DNA of 64,000 nucleotides, taken from the NCBI RefSeq assembly GCF_022482905.1, contig NZ_JAKVOI010000001.1, positions 2,915,958 to 2,979,957 on the forward strand, written 5' to 3'. A model generated the notes under the pieces. The model saw only the letters and a program-made list of their open reading frames with translations, did not search any database and was not told the DNA's origin. Positions 13,054-22,501 of this stretch are shown here, piece by piece; the stretch's first letter is position 1, and every line of letters starts with the position of its first letter. The DNA is from Clostridium sp. (GTDB lineage: Bacteria > Bacillota > Clostridia > Clostridiales > Clostridiaceae). The position numbers were made by a program, and so were the translations under genes.

Positions 13054-13800
13054 TTAATCATCAATTAAAATATCAATCATCCTATTTTTATTATTTATAA
13101 AACTCTTCATAATTTGATAGTTTTCAGTTTCCTCATACTTGACAACCTCTATCTTTTCTTTTATTTCATAGATAGTTGCTTCAGGATAGGCCATAATAAT
13201 CGGAGAATGTGTTGCAATAATAAATTGTGAGTTCAATTTAGCTAATTCGTGTATTCTCGAAATCATAGACATTTGCCTTGCCGGCGATAATGCTGACTCT
13301 GGTTCATCCAATATATACAGTCCATTACCTCCAAATCTATTCATGAATACAGAAAAAAATGATCCACCGTGAGATTGCTTATGCAAGGATTTGCCTCCAT
13401 AAGAAAAAATTAGCCCTGGACTTTCTCTATCAAGTTCATCAATATTAGTTGCAAGATTATAGAAACTTTCTGCTCTAAGAAAAAATCCATCCTTAGGCTT
13501 TCTTACTCCCCTGACTAACCTTATGTAATTATACAATTTCGAATGTGTATCCCTGGAAGAAAAGTTAAAATTGATTGTTCCCCCCTCAGGATTAAATCCA
13601 CAGGCAACTGCTATGGCTTCTAAAATTGTTGATTTTCCCGAACCATTTTCTCCCACAATAAACGTTACTTTAGGATGAAATGCCAGACTTGATAAATTCT
13701 TTATTATAGGTAAGGAATAGGGATATTCTGAAAATGACTTTACTTCATTCCTTTTTAGTTCAATACTTCTCAAAAACTGATTACATTCTAATAATCTCAT
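13054..13800 (-). CDS. AAA/ABC-type ATPase, predicted nucleotide-dependent (COG3910-like)
   Basis: 248 residues from the ATG at 13800 (GGAGATAAAT upstream; a longer reading frame has no ribosome binding site). Walker A is VGENGSGKSTILEAIA, Walker B GLYILDEPESALSPARQ, followed by an ATHSPIIMAYPEA switch segment. The ABC signature and coiled-coil regions of SMC/RecF are reduced, so it belongs to the small stand-alone ATPases related to OLD/RecF-type proteins. Function is unknown; some relatives sit in defence or toxin loci, but no partner is visible here. Confidence 0.7.
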   Translation of the reverse strand: MRLLECNQFLRSIELKRNEVKSFSEYPYSLPIIKNLSSLAFHPKVTFIVGENGSGKSTILEAIAVACGFNPEGGTINFNFSSRDTHSKLYNYIRLVRGVRKPKDGFFLRAESFYNLATNIDELDRESPGLIFSYGGKSLHKQSHGGSFFSVFMNRFGGNGLYILDEPESALSPARQMSMISRIHELAKLNSQFIIATHSPIIMAYPEATIYEIKEKIEVVKYEETENYQIMKSFINNKNRMIDILIDD

Positions 13801-13867
13801 ATTTATCTCCATATTATTATCAATACTGCCTGATTTACAATATATATCCAATTACATCATAATATAA

Positions 13868-13924
13868 GGGATAAGATTTATCAATATCTTAATCTTATCC
13901 CTCTAAATTATTTTATTTAAATTT
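13868..13924. repeat. Duplicated hairpin, copy 1
   Basis: Stem GGGATAAGATT/AATCTTATCCC with a 12-nt loop, followed by CTCTAAATTATTTT and TTAAATTT. About 57 bp, nearly identical to 16406-16464 (the second copy carries 2 extra bases). It lies between the ATPase gene and the IS630 remnant. Confidence 0.8.
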
Positions 13925-15041
13925 CAATATAAAGGTCAATATTTTTGAACCTTTTTTCTTGTCCCTTTTCAATAAAATCTCCAATCTTTTTTACTACGTA
14001 TGCAAACTTTTTTATGATGTCGTCAAAGATTTTTAAGGAAGGACATAGATGGCACATCATATCATAAAAATATTGATATATCTTATGCAAAACATTAATC
14101 CGTAGATATTTAACTAACATTATGCATTAGAATTTATTTCAAAAGATTCTATATAGATGGTGGAAGAAATACAAGCTCCAATCGAGGGGTAAGCCTTCAG
14201 GAATGGCTGAATGAGTTTTGCATTGTGAATACGAGAATTGTCCAGGATCATTACAATCTTTCCATCAGGATACTCGTGTACTATTTCTTGTAGAAATTTG
14301 AGGAATACCTTGCATCATACTTTTCATCTTCACTGAAATATATTTGTCCAGTTTCATAGTTTAATACACCTAGAAGCTTGACTCCTCTATGCTTTCCGGT
14401 AGTGGGAATAATTCTTTGTCTGCCTTTGATAAACCATGTTTTTGCTATAGCCTGATAATCCCGAATCATTGACTCATCTTCAAAAAGAATATGGTCGATA
14501 GATCCATATATCAGTTTTTTTTAAAAGATCAAACTGCTTCTTGAATTCTTTCTGTTTTGACTCATCAGCTTTTTTCAAAAAATATGTTGGCCGGATGAAA
14601 CTCAAATTATTTCTGTATAATACTTTAAGCATTCCTCTTTGACAGTAAGAAACACCATAAAATTTCATTACCAGCTGCCTCATTGCTACCTTATTATCGT
14701 AGTATCTCAGTTTTTTCTTGCGGTAAAACCTTCTTCATCAGGAGTACTGGTTGTAATTATTTTAACTAGTTCTGATTCTTGATCACCGGTTAAATGACGG
14801 GGGACTCCCGAGCTTTTACCCATAGCCAGACCTCTTATCCTGAATAATTTATACTTTTTAACATAAACACCTAGGGTTTGAGAAGATATATTGTTCATAT
14901 AGGCAACTTCATTAAGCTTGTATCCTTGAAGATAGTTAAGAATGACTATGTATCTTATATGCATTCTCTTATTTGAGTTATTTTTTGATGCTTGGTTGAT
15001 TTCTCAGTATAATAATTTATTCTATCATGTACCCTTTTCAC
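13917..15041 (-). mobile_element. IS630-family insertion sequence, frameshifted remnant
   Basis: Read on the minus strand, consecutive fragments in different frames rebuild an IS630-type transposase: an N-terminal helix-turn-helix (LNYLQGYKLNEVAYMNNISS, 14707-14964), a middle part with FYGVSYCQRGMLKVLYRN (14480-14683), the DDE core start (GKHRGVKLLGVLNYETGQIY, 14281-14469), GKIVMILDNSRIHNAK (about 14230) with the second Asp, and a C-terminal end (13917-14120). At least three frameshifts are needed, so the element is dead. Terminal inverted repeats could not be identified, so the outer limits are approximate. Confidence 0.7.
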
Positions 15042-15232
15042 TCCAGTTCACCATCCTATAGTTAGAATTATTATATTTTTATAATTCCACTATTTAGTGA
15101 ATTTTATTGCAGAATTTATTGGAATGTTGCTCGTATGTTTCTTACTTTTTATATAGAAGTCATACCTTATCCTCTCTTTAAACTATTATTTTCCTTGTAT
15201 GCCAATTATAAAAATTAGAATTATTCAATACT

Positions 15233-16012
15233 TCAAACATTGATATATCCTTCTAAGTAAAAAGCAGCCTCACCTGATATCTCTACTTTATCTCCTAGAT
15301 CTCTACAATATAAAATTCCACTTCTATCGGATAATTGGCGTGCTAAAAATTTATCTTTATTCAAAACTTTCTTCCAATATGGTATTAATGTACAATGTGC
15401 TGAACCTGTTACTGGATCTTCACCTATTACAGAATCTGGAATAAAATACCTTGATACAAAATCAATATCGTTTCCTTTTGATGTAACTATTATTCCAAAT
15501 GCATTTATTTTTTTTAACTTTTCCATATCTGGATTTAGATTAATGATATCTTCTTCCTTTTCAAAAACCGCCATATAATCTCGTGATTTATATAACTCCA
15601 AAGGTTTCTTGCCTAATGCTTCTACTAATTCCTTTGTAATATCACATTTGTTTCCTTCTCTTGATGGAAAAACCATGGTAAGTAGAGTAGCTTTCTTAAT
15701 AACCTTTAATTTACCACTTTTTGTATCAAAACTTATCTCATTTAAATCTTTTTCTAAATATTGAAATATAACATAAGCAGCCGCTAATGTAGCATGACCA
15801 CACAAATCTATTTCAAATTCTGGCGTAAACCACCTTAATTCATACATATCTCCTTTCTTAATAAAAAAAGCGGTCTCTGATAAATTATTTTCCTTGGCTA
15901 TTTTTTGCATTATATTATCATCAATCCATTCTTCTAATGGACACACTGCTGCTGGATTTCCTCTAAATAGTTCATTTGTAAATGCATCAACTTGGTAAAT
16001 TGGCATTCTCAT
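15233..16012 (-). CDS. PhzF-family isomerase/epimerase-like protein
   Basis: 259 residues, close to the usual size for the PhzF/YddE family of diaminopimelate-epimerase fold enzymes. The N-terminal PIYQVDAFTNELFRGNPAAVC, NNLSETAFF with the catalytic Glu, FEIDLCGHATLAAAYVIF and GEDPVTGSAHCTLIPYW motifs are all present. The true substrate of most members is unknown. AGGAGATAG precedes the ATG. It lies alone between the IS630 remnant and the second copy of the duplicated hairpin, so it may have been acquired with that segment. Confidence 0.88.
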   Translation of the reverse strand: MRMPIYQVDAFTNELFRGNPAAVCPLEEWIDDNIMQKIAKENNLSETAFFIKKGDMYELRWFTPEFEIDLCGHATLAAAYVIFQYLEKDLNEISFDTKSGKLKVIKKATLLTMVFPSREGNKCDITKELVEALGKKPLELYKSRDYMAVFEKEEDIINLNPDMEKLKKINAFGIIVTSKGNDIDFVSRYFIPDSVIGEDPVTGSAHCTLIPYWKKVLNKDKFLARQLSDRSGILYCRDLGDKVEISGEAAFYLEGYINV

Positions 16013-16405
16013 TTCTATCTCCTTTATTTTCTAAATTTCTCATTTTCAATTCTTATTAGATGACTTATAAAAACAATCTAAATTTCTATACTAATTATAT
16101 CCTTTTTAATTAAATATGGTATAACAAATAATATCTTTCAATATTTTTTATTTCTTAGTTAATCTTTTTTGGCTGGGACAACTATTATAGTTTTACGACA
16201 AAGATTTACGACGCTCTAAAATTTCCAGCATCCGTCTACCCACCTATCCATCCCATTCTTTCTCCCACCAAATCTTCAAAATATTCACATCTTATAATAA
16301 AGTCTGAAAAAAATTATCCACAAAACCATCATTTTTACCTTCAATATATTCACATTAATCACATGTTTATTATAATAAAATTTGCAGAAAAATAACATGA
16401 GAAAC
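16013..16405. other. Intergenic region without a recognisable gene
   Basis: About 390 bp. I see a cytosine-rich plus-strand run (16220-16275) and several AT-rich stretches with weak -10-like TATAAT elements on the minus strand (about 16097) for the PhzF gene, but no convincing ORF or RNA. Confidence 0.4.
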
Positions 16406-16464
16406 GGGATAAGATTTATCAATATCTTAATCTTATCCCTCTAAATTATTTTCTATTTAAATTT
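16406..16464. repeat. Duplicated hairpin, copy 2 (probable terminator of the serine operon)
   Basis: Same 11-bp stem as 13868-13901, starting 5 bp beyond the stop of the DUF1015 gene. Here it is well placed to end the serine operon. The copy at 13868 has no such obvious role. Confidence 0.7.
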
Positions 16465-16468
16465 GTAT

Positions 16469-17716
16469 TTATTTTAATTTATGAACAAACAACCCGCTCC
16501 TAAGTTTAGGTTCAAACCATGTAGATTTAGGCGGCATTACCCTACCCTCGTCTGCAATTTTCATCAGTTCTTCCAAGGTAACTGGATACATGGAAAATGC
16601 CAATTTATATTCTCCGCTGTCTACTTTATTCTCCAGCTCCTTAAGCCCCCTTATTCCTCCTATAAAATCTATTCTGTCATCCTGCCTCGGATCTTCTATA
16701 CCAAGAATAGGATCAAGTAAATTATTTTGAAGAATAGATACATCTAGATCCGAAACTACATCCCCATTTATATAAACATTTCGTTTCGCAGTAAGTTTAT
16801 ACCATATGCCTTCGATATACATTCCATAGGTATGCTTCTCACAAGGTTTATATTGCCCCCATCCCTTATAAATACTTACTTCAAATTTTTCACTTACCCT
16901 GTTTATATAATTTTCAATTGTAAGTCCATTCAAATCTTTAACTACTCTATTATAGTCTATAATATGCAAATCAGAATCAGGAAAAACTACAGACAGAAAA
17001 AAATTAAATTCTTCATCTCCAGAATAACTTCCCTTTTCTTTTCTTCTTTTAATACCTACCTTTACGGCTGATGCAGCCCTATGATGACCATCTGCTATAT
17101 AAAGACTGTCGATTGTTTTGAATATATTTTGTATATCCAAAATTGTATCATCATTGTCTATAATCCATACTGTGTGAATTACCCCATCTTCAGCAGTAAA
17201 ATTATATATAGGTTTTTTTTGTGTCCATTTTCTTATTATATTTTCAATACCCTCATTATGTCTGTAAGTCATGAATATAGGTCCTGTATTTGCATCACAA
17301 TAATCAACATGATTTATCCTGTCCATCTCTTTGTCCTGTCTTGTATATTCATGTTTTTTTATGTGATTATTTATATAATCATCAATAGAAGTACATCCTA
17401 CTATTCCTGTCTGGCTTCTCCCATCCATAGTCAATCTGTAGATATATAAATATGGCTTTTTATCCTGTATCAGTATATTTTGAGAAATCATATTTTGAAG
17501 ATTTTCTCTTGCTTTTTCATATACGCTTGTATCGTATATGTCTATATTTTTATCCAAATCAATTTCGGCTTTGTCTATATGAAGAAAGGAATACTCATTT
17601 CCTTTTACTTCTTCTCTTGCTTCATCACTACTCATGACATCATAAGGAAGAGCAGCAACTTTCCGAGCCAGATCTTCTCTTGGCCTTACAGCTTTAAATG
17701 CCTTTATAATAGCCAT
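16469..17716 (-). CDS. DUF1015 protein of the serine operon
   Basis: 415 residues from the ATG at 17716 (GGAGG directly upstream). Typical DUF1015 features: N-terminal AIIKAFKAVRPREDLARKVA and LPYDVMSSDEAREE, then YIADGHHRAASAVK and MPPKSTWFEPKLRSGLFVH at the C-terminus. The family is found next to serC/serA in many anaerobes and has been proposed to act in serine metabolism; some members have been linked to serine kinase activity (SbnI/SerK-like DUF1015), which I cannot confirm here. It is last in the T-box-controlled serC-serA-DUF1015 operon. Confidence 0.88.
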   Translation of the reverse strand: MAIIKAFKAVRPREDLARKVAALPYDVMSSDEAREEVKGNEYSFLHIDKAEIDLDKNIDIYDTSVYEKARENLQNMISQNILIQDKKPYLYIYRLTMDGRSQTGIVGCTSIDDYINNHIKKHEYTRQDKEMDRINHVDYCDANTGPIFMTYRHNEGIENIIRKWTQKKPIYNFTAEDGVIHTVWIIDNDDTILDIQNIFKTIDSLYIADGHHRAASAVKVGIKRRKEKGSYSGDEEFNFFLSVVFPDSDLHIIDYNRVVKDLNGLTIENYINRVSEKFEVSIYKGWGQYKPCEKHTYGMYIEGIWYKLTAKRNVYINGDVVSDLDVSILQNNLLDPILGIEDPRQDDRIDFIGGIRGLKELENKVDSGEYKLAFSMYPVTLEELMKIADEGRVMPPKSTWFEPKLRSGLFVHKLK

Positions 17717-17751
17717 CTTATCCTCCAATTAATTTCTATGAACAATAAAAT

Positions 17752-18687
17752 TTATTCATTTATAACTTTTTTATGTGCAACACTAAAAAAATTCTCAACT
17801 ATATTTACTATCTCAATGCCAATCCTTTGCTGTGCCTCCTTAGTTGAACCTGCTATATGAGGTGTTACAGACACTCTTTCATTATTTACAAGTTCCTGAT
17901 TTGGTTCAGGCTCATTACAAAATACATCAATTCCAGCTCCAGCTACTTTTCCTGAATTAAGTGCATTAACAAGTTCAATCTCATCTATTACCCCGCCTCT
18001 AGCACAATTTATTATATATACTCCATCTTTCATTATATTGAACTGCTCTTTTCCAATTACAGCCCTGTTATTTTTGCCAAATGGAATATGGACTGATATA
18101 TAGTCCGCCTTTTTCAGCAGGTCATTCAACTGATAAAAGGTATAATCGTTATATCCCTTTGCCTTTCCCAATTTATCATAATATATTACTTTCATGCCCA
18201 TTGCATAGGCCCTTTTTGCAACTTCCTTTGCTATTCTTCCAAAACCTATAAGTCCAAGTGTCTTACCATACAACTCTACACCCTTGTATTTTTTCTTTTC
18301 CCATTTTCCCTGTCTCATGGTAATGTTCGAATTGCTTACATATCTTGATATTGTCAGCATATGTGCAATTGTCATCTCTGCTACTGATACAGTGCTTGCA
18401 TTGGGAGTATTATTTACTTGAATTCCATTTTCTCTTGCATATTCCACATCTATATTGTCGAGTCCTACTCCACCTCTTATTATAAGCTTCAATCTTCCAC
18501 CTTTTGCAATGTCTATAAGTGACTTCCTTATCTTGGTGGCAGATCTCACTACTATTACATCAAAATTCTTTATCTGTTCTTTTAATTCTTCTTCATCATA
18601 ATGTTTATCTATAACCTCAAAGCCATCTTCTACAAGTTTATCTACAGCTATTTTTTCCATTCCGTCACTAATCAGTATTTTTATCAA
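17752..18687 (-). CDS. serA: D-3-phosphoglycerate dehydrogenase, short form
   Basis: 311 residues, lacking the C-terminal ACT regulatory domain of long SerA. NAD motif GLIGFGRIAKEVAKRAYAMG (about 143-162), catalytic Arg in NCARGGVIDE, Glu in DVFCNEPEP and His in VTPHIAGSTKEA. It catalyses the first step of serine synthesis, oxidation of 3-phosphoglycerate to 3-phosphohydroxypyruvate. It lies between the SerC-like aminotransferase and DUF1015 with short gaps. The lack of an ACT domain means no serine feedback on the protein; control would come from the serine T-box. Confidence 0.9.
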   Translation of the reverse strand: MIKILISDGMEKIAVDKLVEDGFEVIDKHYDEEELKEQIKNFDVIVVRSATKIRKSLIDIAKGGRLKLIIRGGVGLDNIDVEYARENGIQVNNTPNASTVSVAEMTIAHMLTISRYVSNSNITMRQGKWEKKKYKGVELYGKTLGLIGFGRIAKEVAKRAYAMGMKVIYYDKLGKAKGYNDYTFYQLNDLLKKADYISVHIPFGKNNRAVIGKEQFNIMKDGVYIINCARGGVIDEIELVNALNSGKVAGAGIDVFCNEPEPNQELVNNERVSVTPHIAGSTKEAQQRIGIEIVNIVENFFSVAHKKVINE

Positions 18688-18750
18688 TTTAAACCCTCCT
18701 AAATAACAAAATATTTTTAAAATTACAAATAAATAAATTCCAACATAATC

Positions 18751-19821
18751 CTATAATTTGAGTATATCGTTTATATTGTCCAACAATTCCTTTATATCTC
18801 CCAGAGTAAACTCGGCCATATGTGCTATTCTAAAAGCTTTTCCCTTTAATTTTCCATAGCCGTTTGAGATTTGAAAGCCTCTTTGCCCAAGCTTTTTATT
18901 TAAATCTCCAATATCAATATTCCTGGTATTCTTTATATTTGTTACAGTATTTGATAAATATCTCTCATCTGAATAAAGTGCAAAATATTTTTTTGCCCAG
19001 TTTCTTACATATTGAGCCATTTCCAAATGTCTCTTATATCTATTTTCAAGTCCTTCTTCCAGCATTTTATCCAATTGATAATCCAGCGCAAACATGTGCG
19101 AAAGTGAAGGAGTCGATGGATACTGATAATCTTTTTTATGGATATAGTCATATAATGACAGCAAATCAAGATAATATCCTCTGAACTTTATCTTTTTTGC
19201 TCTCTCCACTGCTTTCTGTGAAAAGGAGCATATGGACATTCCCGGTGGAAGACCTATAGCCTTCTGTGTAGAAGTAAGACATATGTCGACTCCTAGTTTG
19301 TCAACCTCGATCTTAGTACCTCCCATGGAACTTACTGTATCAAGACACCAAACTACCTCTGGATATTTCTTCAATACTTCGGCTATTTCCTCAACAGGAT
19401 TCATAACACCTGTAGAAGTTTCATTATGAGTTATACATAGTACATCATATTTACCTGTAGAAAGTACTTTGTCTACTCTTTCAACATCTACTCCTTTTCC
19501 CCATTCTTCTTCAAATAAATCAGAAGCTACATTGTTGCACTCAGCTATCTTGTGCCACCTGCTTCCAAATGCCCCTACTGAAAATACAGCAGCCCTTTTT
19601 AGTGTACTGCATCTTATAGCACCTTCCATAAGACCTGTACCTGATGAAGTAGAAAGCAAAATTTCTTCTTTTGTATAGAATACTTTTCTCAACTTGTCAC
19701 TAATACGTCTTTGAAGTTCTGATGCCTCTTTACTTCTATGTCCTATCATAGGTGTAGCCATTTTTTCTAGTACATCCTGTTCTACTTCTACTGGTCCCGG
19801 AATAAATAATTTTTTATGCAT
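18751..19821 (-). CDS. serC: Class V aminotransferase acting as phosphoserine aminotransferase
   Basis: 356 residues from the ATG at 19821 (GGGAGG upstream). Fold-type I class V features: FIPGPVEVEQDVLEKMATPM at the start, STSSGTGLMEGAI, WCLDTVSSMGGTKIEVD, and TSTQKAIGLPPG with the PLP lysine. It resembles the SgaA/AGXT-type branch rather than classical E. coli SerC, a form used as phosphoserine aminotransferase in clostridia and archaea. The operon partners serA and DUF1015 and the upstream serine T-box support the role. Confidence 0.82.
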   Translation of the reverse strand: MHKKLFIPGPVEVEQDVLEKMATPMIGHRSKEASELQRRISDKLRKVFYTKEEILLSTSSGTGLMEGAIRCSTLKRAAVFSVGAFGSRWHKIAECNNVASDLFEEEWGKGVDVERVDKVLSTGKYDVLCITHNETSTGVMNPVEEIAEVLKKYPEVVWCLDTVSSMGGTKIEVDKLGVDICLTSTQKAIGLPPGMSICSFSQKAVERAKKIKFRGYYLDLLSLYDYIHKKDYQYPSTPSLSHMFALDYQLDKMLEEGLENRYKRHLEMAQYVRNWAKKYFALYSDERYLSNTVTNIKNTRNIDIGDLNKKLGQRGFQISNGYGKLKGKAFRIAHMAEFTLGDIKELLDNINDILKL

Positions 19822-19928
19822 TCTTTTACCTCCCAAATAAAGTTGCTTTAATGGTGCAAAGTTATATCTTGCTAAAGTGATTACATTAAAACTATACCAT
19901 TTTATAGCTTTGATCCCTCAAAACTATA

Positions 19929-20175
19929 AATATAAAACGCGAGTCAATATCCCATAGGGACGATTGACTCGCGTTGCCACCCTTATTGATTATATTAAAA
20001 TTCAAACATAATCCTCTCATATTGAATAACGGATTTTCCCGTATTACTCATCGTAATAATCCTCCAAGGCGGATTCACTCAAGATAAAAGTACCAGCTCA
20101 CACCAAATACCAGCTCTCTAAAACTTTACCTAAGTTACTTTTCTTATCATAGGATACTATATTCTGATTTACTAC
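19929..20175 (-). promoter_or_regulatory. T-box riboswitch, serine (UCC specifier)
   Basis: Leader of the serine operon. Stem I elements AGAGAGCTGG and GTGAGCTGG are followed by GTGAATCCGCC, in which TCC (20073-20071) stands at the specifier position and reads as serine. The T-box core GGGTGGCAACGCG is at 19982-19970. The competing terminator is CGCGAGTCAAT/ATTGACTCGCG with TTTTATATTTA. Uncharged tRNA-Ser(GGA), which reads UCC and is encoded at 27043, should stabilise the antiterminator and turn the operon on during serine shortage. Confidence 0.9.
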
Positions 20176-20206
20176 AATCTCAAATTTATTTATAAGATTG
20201 TAATTT

Positions 20207-20235
20207 ATTATAGAATTTAAGATTTAATATGTCAA
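20207..20235 (-). promoter_or_regulatory. Promoter of the serine T-box leader
   Basis: Minus-strand -35 TTGACA (20235-20230), 17-bp spacer, -10 TATAAT (20212-20207): a consensus sigma-A promoter. Transcription would begin about 30 bp upstream of the T-box stem I. Confidence 0.8.
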
Positions 20236-20318
20236 TAGTTTTTCAATAATTTTTTAAATATATTTATTGTTTGCTTTATTATATAATATGAATATCCACT
20301 TATAGTTGTGCATGAATT

Positions 20319-21110
20319 CTATTCATTTATTTTCATTGAACGGAGAATATTTTTCTGGGTTTGATCTATCTTTCTATGTTTATATCTTATTGCATTTATG
20401 GGACAAATATGTATACATCTCATGCATAAAATACATTTGCTATTGAATACTGCATGTCCATTTTCAAACGTTATATTCTTTTTAGGACAGTTCATAAGAC
20501 ATATTCCACATTTTCCACACTGTTCTGTTGATGATATATTCTGGGATAATTTTGGAATAGTACTTCTAAAGACTTTATTAAAAAACTTGCTGAATTGAAC
20601 TCTGAATTCATTATTTGACTCGATTAAAATTTTATCGTGCATAAATTTTTTTACAATATGCTCTATTTTTGCTTCTGCATTTGAAAGTAAATTTTCAATA
20701 CTACTTTTATCAGGTTTTTTTCCTGCAGCAAAATAATAATTATTCGGCATTTTTATATATGTCTGTATTACAATTCTATATCCCTTTTTTTTGAGATATT
20801 TTGACATAAAACATGGTGCGGAAGATGATTTTGCAGATTGCGTAGAATATACTATGGCTTTAATCTTTCTATTATTAGGTTTAATTTGACGTAAAAAATC
20901 ACACATAATCTTAGGTGGAAATTCTGCATGAACCGGAGACCCTATAACTATAAAATCATTTTTTTTAAAACATTCACTTTCAACTTTCTCCGTATCTTCC
21001 ACACTTATTAATTTTAAATCTACTCCATAAGTTTTAAAATTGTCTCTAAACCTATCTGCCGCCCATTTAGTATTGCCAGTACCGCTAAAGTAATATAAAA
21101 CACCCTTCAT
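20319..21110 (-). CDS. EFR1-type flavodoxin-ferredoxin fusion protein
   Basis: 263 residues. N-terminal flavodoxin-like domain (about 1-150) with the FMN phosphate loop YYFSGTGNTKWAA and IVIGSPVHAEFPP. C-terminal double 4Fe-4S ferredoxin domain: CGKCGICLMNCPKKN and CILCMRCIHICPINAI, two complete cysteine motifs. Known as EFR1-family ferrodoxin, common in anaerobes as a soluble electron carrier; the partner enzyme is unknown. It is transcribed with or just after the TIM-barrel gene (24-bp gap). Confidence 0.87.
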   Translation of the reverse strand: MKGVLYYFSGTGNTKWAADRFRDNFKTYGVDLKLISVEDTEKVESECFKKNDFIVIGSPVHAEFPPKIMCDFLRQIKPNNRKIKAIVYSTQSAKSSSAPCFMSKYLKKKGYRIVIQTYIKMPNNYYFAAGKKPDKSSIENLLSNAEAKIEHIVKKFMHDKILIESNNEFRVQFSKFFNKVFRSTIPKLSQNISSTEQCGKCGICLMNCPKKNITFENGHAVFNSKCILCMRCIHICPINAIRYKHRKIDQTQKNILRSMKINE

Positions 21111-21134
21111 ATTAACTCCTTCTAAATATTTAAT

Positions 21135-21830
21135 TTAATCCTCTCTGTTGTGCTTATACTTTTCTTCATATTTTTCTCTGTATTGTACCATTATTTCACT
21201 TAATATATCACTTGCGGTTGGAGGAGTAAATGTTATCGCATTGGCCCCGGCCTTTATGGTTTCCCTTATACTCTCATCCGTAAGCCCTCCTGTAGCTATT
21301 ATTGGGAAAGTAGGGTATTGCTCTCTTATATTTTTAACTATTTTATCTGTCTTGTCCGCACCAGCTACATTTATTATTGTAGCGCCTGCATCTATTCTTT
21401 CTTTTACATTCTCATATTCTGATATCAAAGTTACTATTATAGGTATATCTATCGTCTCTCTTATCTCATGTATAACTTCATTCGATGTATTGCTGTTTAC
21501 AACGACTCCCATAACCCCTTTAAATTCTGCGTCTAATGCTAAATTAACAACTCTTCTTCCAGGTGCAATTCCTCCTCCTACACCACAAAATACCGGAATA
21601 TCGGCAGCTGAAACTATAGCATGAGTTATAAGCGGTTGAGGAGTAAAAGGATATATTGCAATAACAGCATCGGCATTCGTATTTTTTATAACAGCTACAT
21701 CCGTACTAAACACAAAAGATTTTAACCTTTTTCCAAATATTCTTATCCCGCTTGCTTCTCTTATAACCTCCGGCAACTGAATAGCATGTCTCTTTAAAAT
21801 ACCCTTTATTTCCGGTACATACTTAGCCAT
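21135..21830 (-). CDS. TIM-barrel protein of the phosphate-binding superfamily
   Basis: 231 residues built as repeating beta/alpha units: AVIAIYPFTPQPLITHA, IPVFCGVGGGI, GVMGVVVNSNT, IPIIVTLISE, GATIINVAGAD, FPIIATGGLTDESIRETI and GANAITFTPPT. The IIATGG segment is the standard phosphate-binding strand 7. Clostridial homologues are often annotated only as hydrolase. I cannot assign a substrate. AAGGGGG precedes the ATG. The gene follows the Nudix gene after 12 bp, indicating an operon. Confidence 0.6.
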   Translation of the reverse strand: MAKYVPEIKGILKRHAIQLPEVIREASGIRIFGKRLKSFVFSTDVAVIKNTNADAVIAIYPFTPQPLITHAIVSAADIPVFCGVGGGIAPGRRVVNLALDAEFKGVMGVVVNSNTSNEVIHEIRETIDIPIIVTLISEYENVKERIDAGATIINVAGADKTDKIVKNIREQYPTFPIIATGGLTDESIRETIKAGANAITFTPPTASDILSEIMVQYREKYEEKYKHNRED

Positions 21831-21842
21831 TTGTATACCCCC

Positions 21843-22376
21843 TTATAATTCCTTTTCTGAATTATTTTCCACATCATCATTTTTATTACCCAGTATCTTA
21901 AGAACTTTTTTTACTATCTTCTTACCTATAACGTCTTCACTCATCTCACAAATAGCATCCTTAAGATTAGCCCATTTTAATCCCTCAACTTCAGATGATT
22001 TTCTAATTTCTCCTCCATTATATTTAGCCATAAATGTAAGCATGACTATTTCCTTGTTGTTCACATACTCGCTTCCAAGATACTTCAATTCCTTCACTTT
22101 AAGTCCCGATTCCTCAAATACCTCTCTATGAACAGTTTCCTCAACTGTCTCACCGGTTGTAACATAACCTGAAAGCAATACCTTGGAATTTTTATATATA
22201 TAACTCTGTTTGAGTAATAGTATTTTATCTTCGTTTAATACTGCAACTATAATACATGGTTTGGGTGTATCAAAATAAAATATATCATCATATGGACAGT
22301 AGGGTACTCCACCCTCATCCCAGCTATATCTTTCTTCTAACTTTCTTCCACATATAGGACAATATTTGAATTTCAT
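21843..22376 (-). CDS. Nudix hydrolase with N-terminal zinc ribbon
   Basis: 177 residues. A Cys4 ribbon (CPICGRKL ... PYCPYDD) opens the protein, as in NudC-type NAD(H) pyrophosphatases. The Nudix box is GETVEETVHREVFEESGLKV, with all conserved residues. It probably hydrolyses a nucleotide diphosphate derivative such as NADH; substrate is inferred from architecture only. An unusual feature is the start: the strong AAAGGGGGTG lies more than 30 nt upstream of the ATG, separated by a small hairpin (TTTGC-TTATATA-GCAAA), and an in-frame TAG excludes a longer protein. Confidence 0.82.
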   Translation of the reverse strand: MKFKYCPICGRKLEERYSWDEGGVPYCPYDDIFYFDTPKPCIIVAVLNEDKILLLKQSYIYKNSKVLLSGYVTTGETVEETVHREVFEESGLKVKELKYLGSEYVNNKEIVMLTFMAKYNGGEIRKSSEVEGLKWANLKDAICEMSEDVIGKKIVKKVLKILGNKNDDVENNSEKEL

Positions 22377-22501
22377 AATTTTTATTTGCTATATAAGCAA
22401 ATTACACCCCCTTTAAAATAGTGCAACAGCTACTAAAACATGCTTTATTATATTATAATAATATATGTAATATTTTTCAAACATAAACTATAGGTTGACA
22501 A

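Noticed and set aside
13054-13800. Defence-system ATPase (OLD/retron-like)
   Set aside because: The ATPase fold is generic and there is no nuclease, reverse transcriptase or toxin partner next to it.
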